Source of the DNA: Caulobacter segnis | GTDB taxonomy: Bacteria; Pseudomonadota; Alphaproteobacteria; Caulobacterales; Caulobacteraceae | Length of the DNA stretch: 64,000 bases | Direction of reading: 5' to 3' | Assembly (NCBI RefSeq): GCF_019931575.1 | Contig: NZ_CP082923.1 | Coordinates: 248,001-312,000 of the forward strand | Shown here: one piece after another, positions 7,842 to 14,789 of the stretch | Numbering within the stretch: position 1 is the first letter of the stretch | Layout: every line of letters begins with the position of its first letter | Position numbers and translations under genes: made by a program | The notes under the pieces: model-generated | Told to the model about the DNA's origin: nothing | The model's input: the letters and a program-made list of their open reading frames with translations, nothing else | Database searches by the model: none

Positions 7842-9578
7842 TCAGTAGCGCCAGCTCTTGAGGTCCGCGCCGGGCGGGGCCGTGTCCTCGATCCGCTTGA
7901 GGATCTTGGGCAGGTAGATGGTGTTGTAGCGCAGCCGGCTGATGGCGTTGGGCAGGTCCTTGGCGCCGTTCCAGCAGTGCTCGTCCTTGTCGCCATAGGC
8001 GACCTCGCCGCCGTAGGGCGGGTCCTTCAGGCCGTTGAAGACCTCCTCGGCGACGTAGACGGAATTGTTCAGGAAGTAGTTGTCGCCGCGGCCGACATAG
8101 ACGTGGATCTTGCCCTGGAGCTTCGGCCACAGGGTCTTCCAGTCGCGCTGGATGATGTGGGTCAGGTCGTAGTGTTCGCGCCAGTAGTCGGCGACCGAGC
8201 GGTCGATCTGGCCGGTGACCTTGTCGAAGATCGGCTTGGGGTAGCCGTCCGGCCCCTGGGGTCCGTAGACCGCCTGCCAGATGTCGTACTGCTCGCCCGA
8301 GCGGCCCCTGTCGCCCAGGGCCAGTTCGTAGGTGTTGACGTCGCGCTGGGTGGCGAAGACCTCGCCCAGATAGTTGCGATAGCCGGCCCGTTCGATCGAG
8401 CGGTTGGCGCCCTTCAGGACATAGGCGTTGTCGTCCCTGTAGAGGTCGATCGTCGTGTACTGACGGAAGCTGATCGGGTCGGGGCAGGCGGCGAAGGCGC
8501 CGTTGTACATGTCCGGATAGAAGACCTGGGTCGCCAGGGCCTCCCAGCCGCCGGTCGAGCCGCCGTAGGTGAAGCGCGCCCAGCCCTGGCCGATGCCCCG
8601 GAACTGCTTCTCGATCGCCGGGATCAGCTCCTTGTTGATGGCGTCGCCATAGGGGCCGAGATTGGCCGAGTTCACCGCGTAGCTGTCGTCGTAATAGGGA
8701 TTGGCGTGCTCGATCTCGATGGCCAGGAAGCGCGGGAAGTTCGGGCCGGTCCACTGGCGATAGAAGTCGTAGGCCTCCTGCTGCTGGATCCGGTTGTAGC
8801 CGGCCAGGTGGAAGCGGTCCGAATAGTCCGGCTTCAGGTCCGGATCGGGCGGGGTGGTGCGGAAGCCGCCGAAGTCGTCCGGATAGTGGCCGTGGAAGAC
8901 CATGAGCGGATAGCGGGCATTGGGGTGGGTCTCGAAGCCCTCGGGGATCAGCACGTGGGCCCCGAGATACATCGGTCGGCCCCAGAACTTGCTGAGCAGC
9001 TCGCTCTTGATGCGGACGTGCTTGATGTAGGGCGTGTCGGCCGGGCGGGCGATCTCGGGGATCTTCTGGTCCAGGCTGACGGCGACCTTGGCTGCGCCGA
9101 CGAACTCGCCGTTCGCGCCGATCTCGACCTCGACCGGGGTCGAGTAGAGGTTGCCCGGCTTGGTGTTCCAGTGCTGGCCCTCGCCCTGGTCGGGCGGCAG
9201 GCTGACCACCGAGCCGTCGCTGCGTTTGAAGGTCTCGTAGCGGTTCAGCACGACCTGCAGCCGGTACTTGCCCGGCTTGACGCCCGAGAGGCTCTTCACC
9301 GGCCAGCCGAAGGCCTTGTCGTCGACGGTGACGGCCGCTCCCGGGGCCAGGCCCTGGACGTTCTGGCCGAAGACCATCTGGGTCTTGAGGTCGAACCAGA
9401 TCTGGGTGCGCGGCTCGGCCGACGGGTCGTTGGACAGCAGCAGCAGCAGCCGGCCGTCCAGCGGCGCGGCGCTCATCGCCTTGGGAAACGAGACCTCGAC
9501 GGTCGGCGCGGCCAGGGCGGCCAGAGGCAGGACGAGCGCGCCGGCCAGGGCGGTGGCGGCGGTGAGCAGACGACGCAT
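7842..9578 (-). CDS. Secreted alpha/beta-hydrolase, putative esterase
   Basis: The 578-residue protein has a signal peptide (residues 1-24, cleavage after 'ALAA'). A beta-rich N-terminal region runs to about residue 180, followed by an esterase-type alpha/beta-hydrolase domain. The nucleophile elbow is 'YGGSTGGW' (Ser341). 'FHGHYPDDFGG' is a likely oxyanion loop, and 'DKDEHCW' near the C-terminus supplies a candidate catalytic His. The substrate is unknown. It lies immediately downstream of, and on the same strand as, a TonB receptor (61-base gap), so it may process the receptor's ligand, for example by releasing iron from an ester siderophore or deacylating a glycan. Confidence 0.78.
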   Translation of the reverse strand: MRRLLTAATALAGALVLPLAALAAPTVEVSFPKAMSAAPLDGRLLLLLSNDPSAEPRTQIWFDLKTQMVFGQNVQGLAPGAAVTVDDKAFGWPVKSLSGVKPGKYRLQVVLNRYETFKRSDGSVVSLPPDQGEGQHWNTKPGNLYSTPVEVEIGANGEFVGAAKVAVSLDQKIPEIARPADTPYIKHVRIKSELLSKFWGRPMYLGAHVLIPEGFETHPNARYPLMVFHGHYPDDFGGFRTTPPDPDLKPDYSDRFHLAGYNRIQQQEAYDFYRQWTGPNFPRFLAIEIEHANPYYDDSYAVNSANLGPYGDAINKELIPAIEKQFRGIGQGWARFTYGGSTGGWEALATQVFYPDMYNGAFAACPDPISFRQYTTIDLYRDDNAYVLKGANRSIERAGYRNYLGEVFATQRDVNTYELALGDRGRSGEQYDIWQAVYGPQGPDGYPKPIFDKVTGQIDRSVADYWREHYDLTHIIQRDWKTLWPKLQGKIHVYVGRGDNYFLNNSVYVAEEVFNGLKDPPYGGEVAYGDKDEHCWNGAKDLPNAISRLRYNTIYLPKILKRIEDTAPPGADLKSWRY

Positions 9579-9639
9579 GCGGAAGGGCCCCTCGAAAGAA
9601 CCCGCCGACCGTGCCGCGCCGCCGCCCTTCCCGCAACCT

Positions 9640-11739
9640 CTAGAACGTCTTGCGCACCCGCAGCGAGACGAAGGTGCGCGGGTTGATCGCGCGGTCCTCG
9701 ACGAAGGCCACCGCCCGGTTCGGGGCGCGGTCGGCGAAGACCGTGCGGCGGATGGTGAAGTCGTCCCACAGGTTCAGCTGGGCGCGGATCGCCAGGGTCG
9801 GGGTCGGCTTGTATTCGGCGAAGGCCTCGTAATAGCCCGAGCCGCGCCAGACATTGGTCTGGTCGACGTCGTAGGTGCCCTGGCCCAGCAGCGGCAGCCA
9901 GTTGACGCCCCACTGGGTCTTCCAGCGCGTCAGGTCCTGCTGGAAGCCGATATTGGCCTGGGTCGGACGAACGCCCGAGATCGGCCGGTCGCGGCCCGTG
10001 GTCGGGTCGGTGACGTGGGTCTCGTTCCAGTCGTTCTTGAAGGTGAAGCGGCCGCCCTTGATCCCGAACTTGTCGGTCGGCACCACGATGTTCAGCGACA
10101 GCCGGTCCAGGGTGGCGTCGCCGATATTGCCGGTCGCCGACAGGCCGCCCGGCAGGGGCAGGCGGTCGATCACGCCGATGATCTCGTCGTGGCGATAGCC
10201 GATCGAGACGATGCCCTCGCCCCAGAAGCGGCGCTCGTAGCTGATCTCGCTGATCCAGCGCTGCTCGGGCTTGAGGTCGACATTGCCGCCATAGACGGTG
10301 CTGTCGTCCAGGTCCGACGAGGCGGCGAAGTCCTCGAAGTCCAGCTGGCCCAGCTCGCGCTCGAAGCGGAGGCGGACCTGATTGTTGGCCTTGGGCGTCC
10401 AGGTCGCCAGGAACCGGGGCTTGGCGTAGAAGAAGCTCTCCTTGTTCGACGCGTCGCCCGACTGCTTGATCGTCGAGGTCTCCAGCCGCAGGCCGCCCTC
10501 CAGGGTCAGCTTCGGGTTCACCCGCCAGGTGGCCTTGGTGAAGGCCTCGCCGCGCAGCTCCTCGACCTTGACCGACGCCGAGGGCAGGGGCACGCCCACG
10601 CCGCCGACGCTGTAGGCCTGATGCACGTCCAGCATGTTGTAGGCGAACTCGCCCCCGGCCTCGAGGGTCAGGGCCTTGGAGACCTCGCCGCGCACCAGGC
10701 CGCGCAGGATCGACTCCGAGCTGTCGCCGTCGGCCGCGAAGCGCTGTTGGGCGTCCTTGACCCCCGACAGGGTCTGGTCGCCGGTCGAGACGTTGTCGAA
10801 GTCCTCGAAGCTGTGGATGGCGCGGGTCTCCAGCTTCCAGCGCGCGCTCAGCGGCCGCGTCCAGGTCAGGCCCAGCTCGCCCGAATGGCTCTCCTCGGCG
10901 TAATCGCTGCGGCGGAAGGCGACGTCCGAGCTCAGCTCCTGCCATTCCTTCCAGTCGTTGACGCCGTAGCGGGCCGTGGCCTCCAGCTTGCCGCCGGCGA
11001 CCGGGCCGTTGAAGTTGCCCCGGATCGAGCGCCCGCCGCCCCAGCCGTCGTTGATGAAGGCCTCGTCGCGGATCAGCTTGCCCGTCCCGTCGTGGCGGAC
11101 GTTGCGGCCCTTGCCGTTGCTGTCGCTGGACGAGGTGCCGTCGCTGAGCGTCACGCCCCAGCTGCGGTCGCCGTTGGTGGCGGTGAACTGGTAGCTGCCG
11201 CCCCAGACGTCGTGGCCGCCGTCGAAGAGCTGGTTGTTCCAGGTCAGCACCGACTGGTGGCTGACGCCCTTCTTGAGCACCACGTTCACGACCACGGCGT
11301 AGCCCTGCATGTCGACGCCCGGCGCCCCGCCGCGGATCAGCTCGATGCGCTCGACGCGGTTGGCGGGGGTGCGGGAGAGGACGTTGGAGCCGGTGTCGTT
11401 CTTGGAGGCCGGGCGGCTGCCGTTGATCAGGATGTTGCCGACCGCGCCCTCGAAGCCCCGGGCCCCCGAGCCGTCGTCGATGTCGAAGCCGGGCACCCGG
11501 TCGACCATGTCCAGGGCCGTGTTCGGGCGCTGGGCGGCGAAGAAGTCGGGCTGGAAGACCAGCACGCCGGTCGGGGCGTTGGCCGGATCCAGCGCCAGCG
11601 GCGGCGCGGTGGTCGGCGGCGGCGTTTGGCCCGAAGCGTCTTGGCCTTGGGCGGCCTCGCCGGCGTAAGCCGCGCTGGCGAAGGCCCCATTGGCCAGCAG
11701 AAGCGTGGCCGCGGTGGCCAGCCAGATGGTCTTGGTCAT
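9640..11739 (-). CDS. TonB-dependent receptor
   Basis: A 699-residue outer-membrane transporter. A signal peptide is followed by a Gln/Pro/Thr-rich linker, then a plug domain with 'ILINGSRP' and 'RVERIELIRGGAPGVDMQGYAVVVNVVLKK', a barrel, and a C-terminal 'RVRKTF'. The start at 11739 is supported by a GAGGGG ribosome site 6 bases upstream; a longer form would add residues ahead of the signal peptide. The plug resembles receptors of the outer-membrane beta-barrel family, which often handle carbohydrates or peptides. The esterase-like gene 61 bases downstream is probably co-transcribed. The substrate cannot be told from sequence. Confidence 0.92.
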   Translation of the reverse strand: MTKTIWLATAATLLLANGAFASAAYAGEAAQGQDASGQTPPPTTAPPLALDPANAPTGVLVFQPDFFAAQRPNTALDMVDRVPGFDIDDGSGARGFEGAVGNILINGSRPASKNDTGSNVLSRTPANRVERIELIRGGAPGVDMQGYAVVVNVVLKKGVSHQSVLTWNNQLFDGGHDVWGGSYQFTATNGDRSWGVTLSDGTSSSDSNGKGRNVRHDGTGKLIRDEAFINDGWGGGRSIRGNFNGPVAGGKLEATARYGVNDWKEWQELSSDVAFRRSDYAEESHSGELGLTWTRPLSARWKLETRAIHSFEDFDNVSTGDQTLSGVKDAQQRFAADGDSSESILRGLVRGEVSKALTLEAGGEFAYNMLDVHQAYSVGGVGVPLPSASVKVEELRGEAFTKATWRVNPKLTLEGGLRLETSTIKQSGDASNKESFFYAKPRFLATWTPKANNQVRLRFERELGQLDFEDFAASSDLDDSTVYGGNVDLKPEQRWISEISYERRFWGEGIVSIGYRHDEIIGVIDRLPLPGGLSATGNIGDATLDRLSLNIVVPTDKFGIKGGRFTFKNDWNETHVTDPTTGRDRPISGVRPTQANIGFQQDLTRWKTQWGVNWLPLLGQGTYDVDQTNVWRGSGYYEAFAEYKPTPTLAIRAQLNLWDDFTIRRTVFADRAPNRAVAFVEDRAINPRTFVSLRVRKTF

Positions 11740-11935
11740 ACTGTTCCCCTCAGTGAGGAGAGGTCTGACCGCCGCGCCCGCTGATCTCAAGTTACAAGAC
11801 CGAAAGGTGGGTTACTTCGTCGTCATATTACACGGGGTTCATGTTTCTATACGGCCAGAAATACCGGGAGGCTTGTGGATAAGTCTGGCCTGACTCGGCG
11901 AATGACTTAACAATTCGTGTATAGGGCGGTGAAGG
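11740..11935 (-). promoter_or_regulatory. AT-rich leader/promoter region of the TonB receptor
   Basis: This 196-base stretch is visibly richer in A+T than its surroundings and lies upstream of the receptor start. It probably holds the receptor promoter. I see no clear operator palindrome and cannot place the -35 and -10 boxes with confidence. Confidence 0.35.
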
Positions 11936-12151
11936 TCAGAGGTCGTCCAGCGGATCTTCGAACGACGCGGGCGCCGGCGGCAGCGCGTCCAGCTCGGCCC
12001 GCAGCGCCTGGTGGCGCTCCCAGGCGCTTCGCCGCATGATTTCCAGCTGGAGCCGGACGTTCTCTCGAAGGATGTCGAGGGCGGAGCTGTCGGCGGTGAT
12101 AGGGCGAGCGGTGGCAGGGCCGGCCTTAGCCTTTGGATTGCGCCTGGGCAT
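11936..12151 (-). CDS. Small hypothetical protein
   Basis: A 71-residue protein beginning 'MPRRNPKAKAGPA', with a basic N-terminus, a helical middle ('DILRENVRLQLEIMRRSAW') and an acidic tail 'EDPLDDL'. The ATG has a good GGAAGGAAA ribosome site about 5 bases upstream, which is the main reason for calling it. I recognise no family. The helical, charged pattern would suit a small cytoplasmic oligomer or adaptor. It is separated from the TonB receptor downstream by an AT-rich gap, so it is probably an independent unit. Confidence 0.5.
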   Translation of the reverse strand: MPRRNPKAKAGPATARPITADSSALDILRENVRLQLEIMRRSAWERHQALRAELDALPPAPASFEDPLDDL

Positions 12152-12760
12152 CGATGTTTCCTTCCGGGTTTGAGGCGTGAGGCGACGGTCTTCCGCCGGG
12201 AAAGCCGGCGGGCTGGGGAGGCGGCGGAGCGTCCGGGCCGCGCCCGGAGGTTTGGATGGGAGATACCGTTTCGACGTGACACGGGCGCTCCGCGCGATCG
12301 TCGGTGCGGAAGCCCTCGGGGCGCGGGGTATTGATCCGCTCCCGATGAGAGGCCTCCGGCGGGCGGGAGGGAAGCGACCCTCCCGGAACGCGCGGGGGAT
12401 TTCAGCCCGCGCCTGGCGCGCCGTCGAAGCCGTCGCCGCCAGCCTTTCGTCCCGATGTTTCAGGGAGCCCGTGCTGGATCCGTCGCGACGGCGCCTCTCC
12501 CAAGGAAGAGGCCGACGAGCGCTACCCGCTCGACCGCCCCGCACCGCCCGTCAGGTCGCCAGCTGGACGGCCTCCCCTGCGGTGGGGCGAGGACAAGTAT
12601 GGGGGGCGGTTTGAACGCGGATCATTCAGCGGGGCGTAAAATCGACAAGCCGTTGATTTCGCGGGAGTCGATCTCGCGAATTCCGAGGATAGAGCGCGCT
12701 GAACGCCCGTGCTGGCCCCGTGCGGAGCGCCCGTGACTGCCCAGGGCGCGCCGTCCGGGC
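12152..12760. other. Gene-free stretch, nothing recognised
   Basis: About 600 bases between two small reverse-strand genes. Open frames on both strands have shadow-like composition (Arg/Ala/Gly-rich, no ribosome site) and none resembles a known family. The end near 12640-12700 is less GC-rich and may hold a promoter, but I find no palindrome or hairpin worth naming. Confidence 0.5.
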
Positions 12761-13108
12761 CTAGGGCGCCTTGACCTGGGGCAGGCCCTGCGCGCGGCGG
12801 CAGGCGTTGCGCATGTCGTATTCCTCGGCCACCGACTGCGACAGCGGCTTGCTCCCCTTGGGCTTGCCCAGGCTGGCCAGGGCCCGGTCGGCGAACTTGC
12901 CGCCGAAGCAGTCGCAATAGGCGGCCAGCTGCGGCGCGTCCTTGATGTCCGACTCCCCGGCCGGACCCAGCACGTTGACGCCGCCCTGCCGGCACATCTG
13001 GCTGTAGGTCTTGACCATCTGCGACCGCGCGTCGGCCGGAACCTGGGCCAGGACCGGCGCGGCTCCCGCCAGCGACAGGACCAGGGCGAGGGGTGTCGCG
13101 AACTTCAT
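12761..13108 (-). CDS. Small exported hypothetical protein
   Basis: A 115-residue protein with a Sec signal peptide ('MKFATPLALVLSLAGAAPVLAQ', cleavage after 'VLA'). The mature part of about 90 residues has four cysteines: one in 'SQMCRQGG', two in 'YCDCFGGKFADRAL' and one in 'RNACRRAQGLP'. The spacing suggests two disulfides in the periplasm. It resembles small Cys-containing proteins common in Caulobacterales, but I cannot name a family. The ATG choice is fixed by the signal peptide. Confidence 0.7.
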   Translation of the reverse strand: MKFATPLALVLSLAGAAPVLAQVPADARSQMVKTYSQMCRQGGVNVLGPAGESDIKDAPQLAAYCDCFGGKFADRALASLGKPKGSKPLSQSVAEEYDMRNACRRAQGLPQVKAP

Positions 13109-13250
13109 GCGGATCTCCGGCGGCGATGACGGCGGCGACGCTGGCGCGCGAAGCCGACCAGGATGTGGCCGCTGGGTAACGAAGTGTAATCGCGGGGACG
13201 GGGCGGGGCGGGAAAGGCGGTGCGGAAAGGGGCAGGGCGCCTCCTCTCTC

Positions 13251-13297
13251 CTCCCCCGCATCGCGGGGGAGGTGGCCCAGAGGGCCGGAGGGGGCGC
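13251..13297. repeat. Dispersed GC-rich double-hairpin repeat
   Basis: A 9-bp hairpin (13251-13259 with 13263-13271, loop of 3) is followed at once by a 5-bp hairpin (13274-13278 with 13282-13286), then a GGAGGGGGC tail. From memory, this layout matches a dispersed intergenic repeat seen many times in Caulobacterales genomes. Only one copy is visible here. Confidence 0.55.
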
Positions 13298-13380
13298 TCG
13301 CCGCGCCAAGCCGCTTGCCCCCGTCGCCGCCCGACCGCCCCGGTCGGGCCGAGCCTTACATCTCTTGGAGGCTGCAGCGT

Positions 13381-13469
13381 GCAGGGCTGATCAGGTCAGT
13401 CAAGGACGGCTTCGCCGCCGCGGAGCGGCCGCCCGGAGGGCGGTCCTTGAGTGACCTGATCAGCCCTGC
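13381..13469. repeat. Long inverted repeat, 27-nt arms
   Basis: The arms are 13381-13407 and 13443-13469. They are complementary over 27 bases with one mismatch, around a 35-base GC-rich spacer that can itself fold. There is no T-tract, no ORF and no evident target duplication. It could be a MITE- or REP-like element or a strong RNA structure. It lies just downstream of the RES-domain gene's 3' end. Confidence 0.75.
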
Positions 13470-13519
13470 GATCGTCTCGCCGTGAGATTTAAGGGGCCCG
13501 GAATGTGTTGTTGGGTCAG

Positions 13520-13540
13520 ATTTGAGTTTCAAGCTCAAAT
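13520..13540 (-). terminator. Short hairpin at the 3' end of the RES gene
   Basis: A perfect 7-bp stem (13520-13526 with 13534-13540), rich in A/T, sits directly beyond the reverse-strand stop at 13542. It could act as a weak terminator or a 3'-end stabiliser. Confidence 0.4.
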
Positions 13541-13541
13541 T

Positions 13542-14498
13542 CTAGAGTGTGCACACTGCGCCAAGGCTTCCATCTGGAAGCTCCTTTGCGAAGCGATACA
13601 TCCCGTTCTCAACGAAAACTTTCATGGCTTCGCCTGGGCCTAGAGTAATGCCTCTCTCTGTTTCCCAGTTGATTTTGCCTCTTGAGAATTTACGGGCGAC
13701 AGCGATCGTCTCGAGAGAGCCTACTAGGCCTTCCCATTTTGTCAGCCTCAAGAATTCGACGTGTTCCAGCTCTAGGTGGCTATCAGCAAGGCGAGGCTTA
13801 ACTGCGACGTTGTCCGCATTGCAGCCCATCGCCATCGTTGGATAGAGCAACCCATAGCCGAACCCACCGTCTAGTTTCATGGTTCGGATAATGGATGCGA
13901 TAAATGATGAGCATTTATGATTTTCATCATTTGAGTCAGCGCCGAACACTTCAGCGAGCATCTGCTCGCCGATGCGATAGGCATTTTCTTGACTCCATGG
14001 TCCTTGGAAGCTGAGGGGAGGGAAGCGCTGCGAGCCATTTCTGGCGAAGATTGATTGATGATGGGCGACTACAATCGCGGTGAGCTTACGTCTAAGCTTC
14101 CAGTGGCCCAAAGCGAACGTTTGTCCCTCTTGGATTCTTATTTCGAAAGGAACAGCCGCCCGAGCCGTAGCTGCATAGAAGATGCTCTCACCTTCTTGAT
14201 TGACGCGTCCCAACTTACAGCGCGAAGGAGGAGGGGCGGATATCTCGCTGATGAGGCTAGGCCTCTGCTCCATTATTCGCCCACGGAAGAAAGTCGCGCC
14301 AGCGTCGAAGCGATATGCGCTCTGCACCAGTCCTTTGGATAGGTCTCGAAAAGCCATTTCCAGACTGTGTTTCTCGCTTTCTGGGTTGCGGCGAAATGCT
14401 TCGAGCGCAGCGCGGAAGCGCTCGGTCATCTCTATCGTCATTCGCTCATAAGGACCGTTGGGATTGAGTTTTGACAGCGACGAAACCTCGGCGTTCAT
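13542..14498 (-). CDS. RES-domain protein in a low-GC segment
   Basis: A 318-residue protein. After a helical N-terminal region of about 80 residues comes a RES-like core: 'FFRGRIM', then 'LGRVNQEGESIFYAATARAAVPFEIR', and near the C-terminus 'GLLYPTMAMGCNADNVAVKP', which matches the family's YPS...G.N..L pattern. Known RES toxins (MbcT, ParT) consume NAD+ or modify a metabolic enzyme. No Xre-type antitoxin gene is adjacent, and the protein is longer than typical toxins, so a solitary RES enzyme is also possible. Composition is unlike the neighbours: bases 13561-13620 are 30 G+C of 60, in a genome near 70 percent, which suggests transfer. ATG 14498 is preferred over an upstream TTG. Confidence 0.7.
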   Translation of the reverse strand: MNAEVSSLSKLNPNGPYERMTIEMTERFRAALEAFRRNPESEKHSLEMAFRDLSKGLVQSAYRFDAGATFFRGRIMEQRPSLISEISAPPPSRCKLGRVNQEGESIFYAATARAAVPFEIRIQEGQTFALGHWKLRRKLTAIVVAHHQSIFARNGSQRFPPLSFQGPWSQENAYRIGEQMLAEVFGADSNDENHKCSSFIASIIRTMKLDGGFGYGLLYPTMAMGCNADNVAVKPRLADSHLELEHVEFLRLTKWEGLVGSLETIAVARKFSRGKINWETERGITLGPGEAMKVFVENGMYRFAKELPDGSLGAVCTL

Positions 14499-14622
14499 GG
14501 TGTTAAGCCTTTGGAGTGTAACTATTTTCTCCAAAGAAGCTGTCGCAAGGACATACCAACTTTAGCACGATTCTAGATCCTCCCCTTCCCCCACCGCCCC
14601 ACATCCGCTACACCCCCGCCCG

Positions 14623-14703
14623 ATGACCCGCGCGCCGCACCATCACGGCCACCACCACCATCCGACCTCGCCTCGCGGGATCGGCCGGGTTCGCTCGCTC
14701 TAA
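14623..14703 (+). CDS. Histidine-rich leader peptide of the hisSZG operon
   Basis: A 26-codon ORF starting 'MTRAP' and containing 'HHHGHHHH' (codons 6-13, seven His of eight), ending in TAA at 14701-14703. It lies 86 bases before hisS. A run of His codons ahead of a his operon followed by alternative hairpins is the hallmark of ribosome-mediated attenuation: scarce charged tRNA-His stalls the ribosome on the His codons and favours the anti-terminator fold. No Shine-Dalgarno sequence is seen upstream of the ATG, so translation may be leaderless. The sequence is direct; the regulatory role is inferred. Confidence 0.8.
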   Translation: MTRAPHHHGHHHHPTSPRGIGRVRSL

Positions 14704-14714
14704 CGCAAGCTCCC

Positions 14715-14761
14715 AGCCAGAGCCCCGCCTAGCGGATGGGGCTTGGCTAAAGCGCCATCCG
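14715..14761 (+). promoter_or_regulatory. Candidate his attenuator, two competing hairpins
   Basis: Hairpin A pairs 14715-14726 with 14738-14748 (11 bp with one bulged G). Hairpin B pairs 14733-14739 with 14755-14761 (7 bp), continued inside by 14741-14744 with 14750-14753. Both need bases 14738-14739 and neighbours, so only one can form. Hairpin B is not followed by a T-tract, so control may act on hisS translation or via Rho. A small 4-bp hairpin (14768-14782) also includes the hisS AAGGA ribosome site. Confidence 0.6.
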
Positions 14762-14789
14762 TCGAAGCCTTGAAGACTAAGGACCGACG

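Noticed and set aside
12177-12614. Forward open frame in the gap between small genes
   Set aside because: Arg/Ala-rich with no family resemblance and no ribosome site. The gap is better called empty.
13542-14498. RES gene as a complete toxin-antitoxin pair
   Set aside because: Neither side carries an Xre/antitoxin-like ORF; the XRE gene at 45144 is 30 kb away and tied to antiporter genes.
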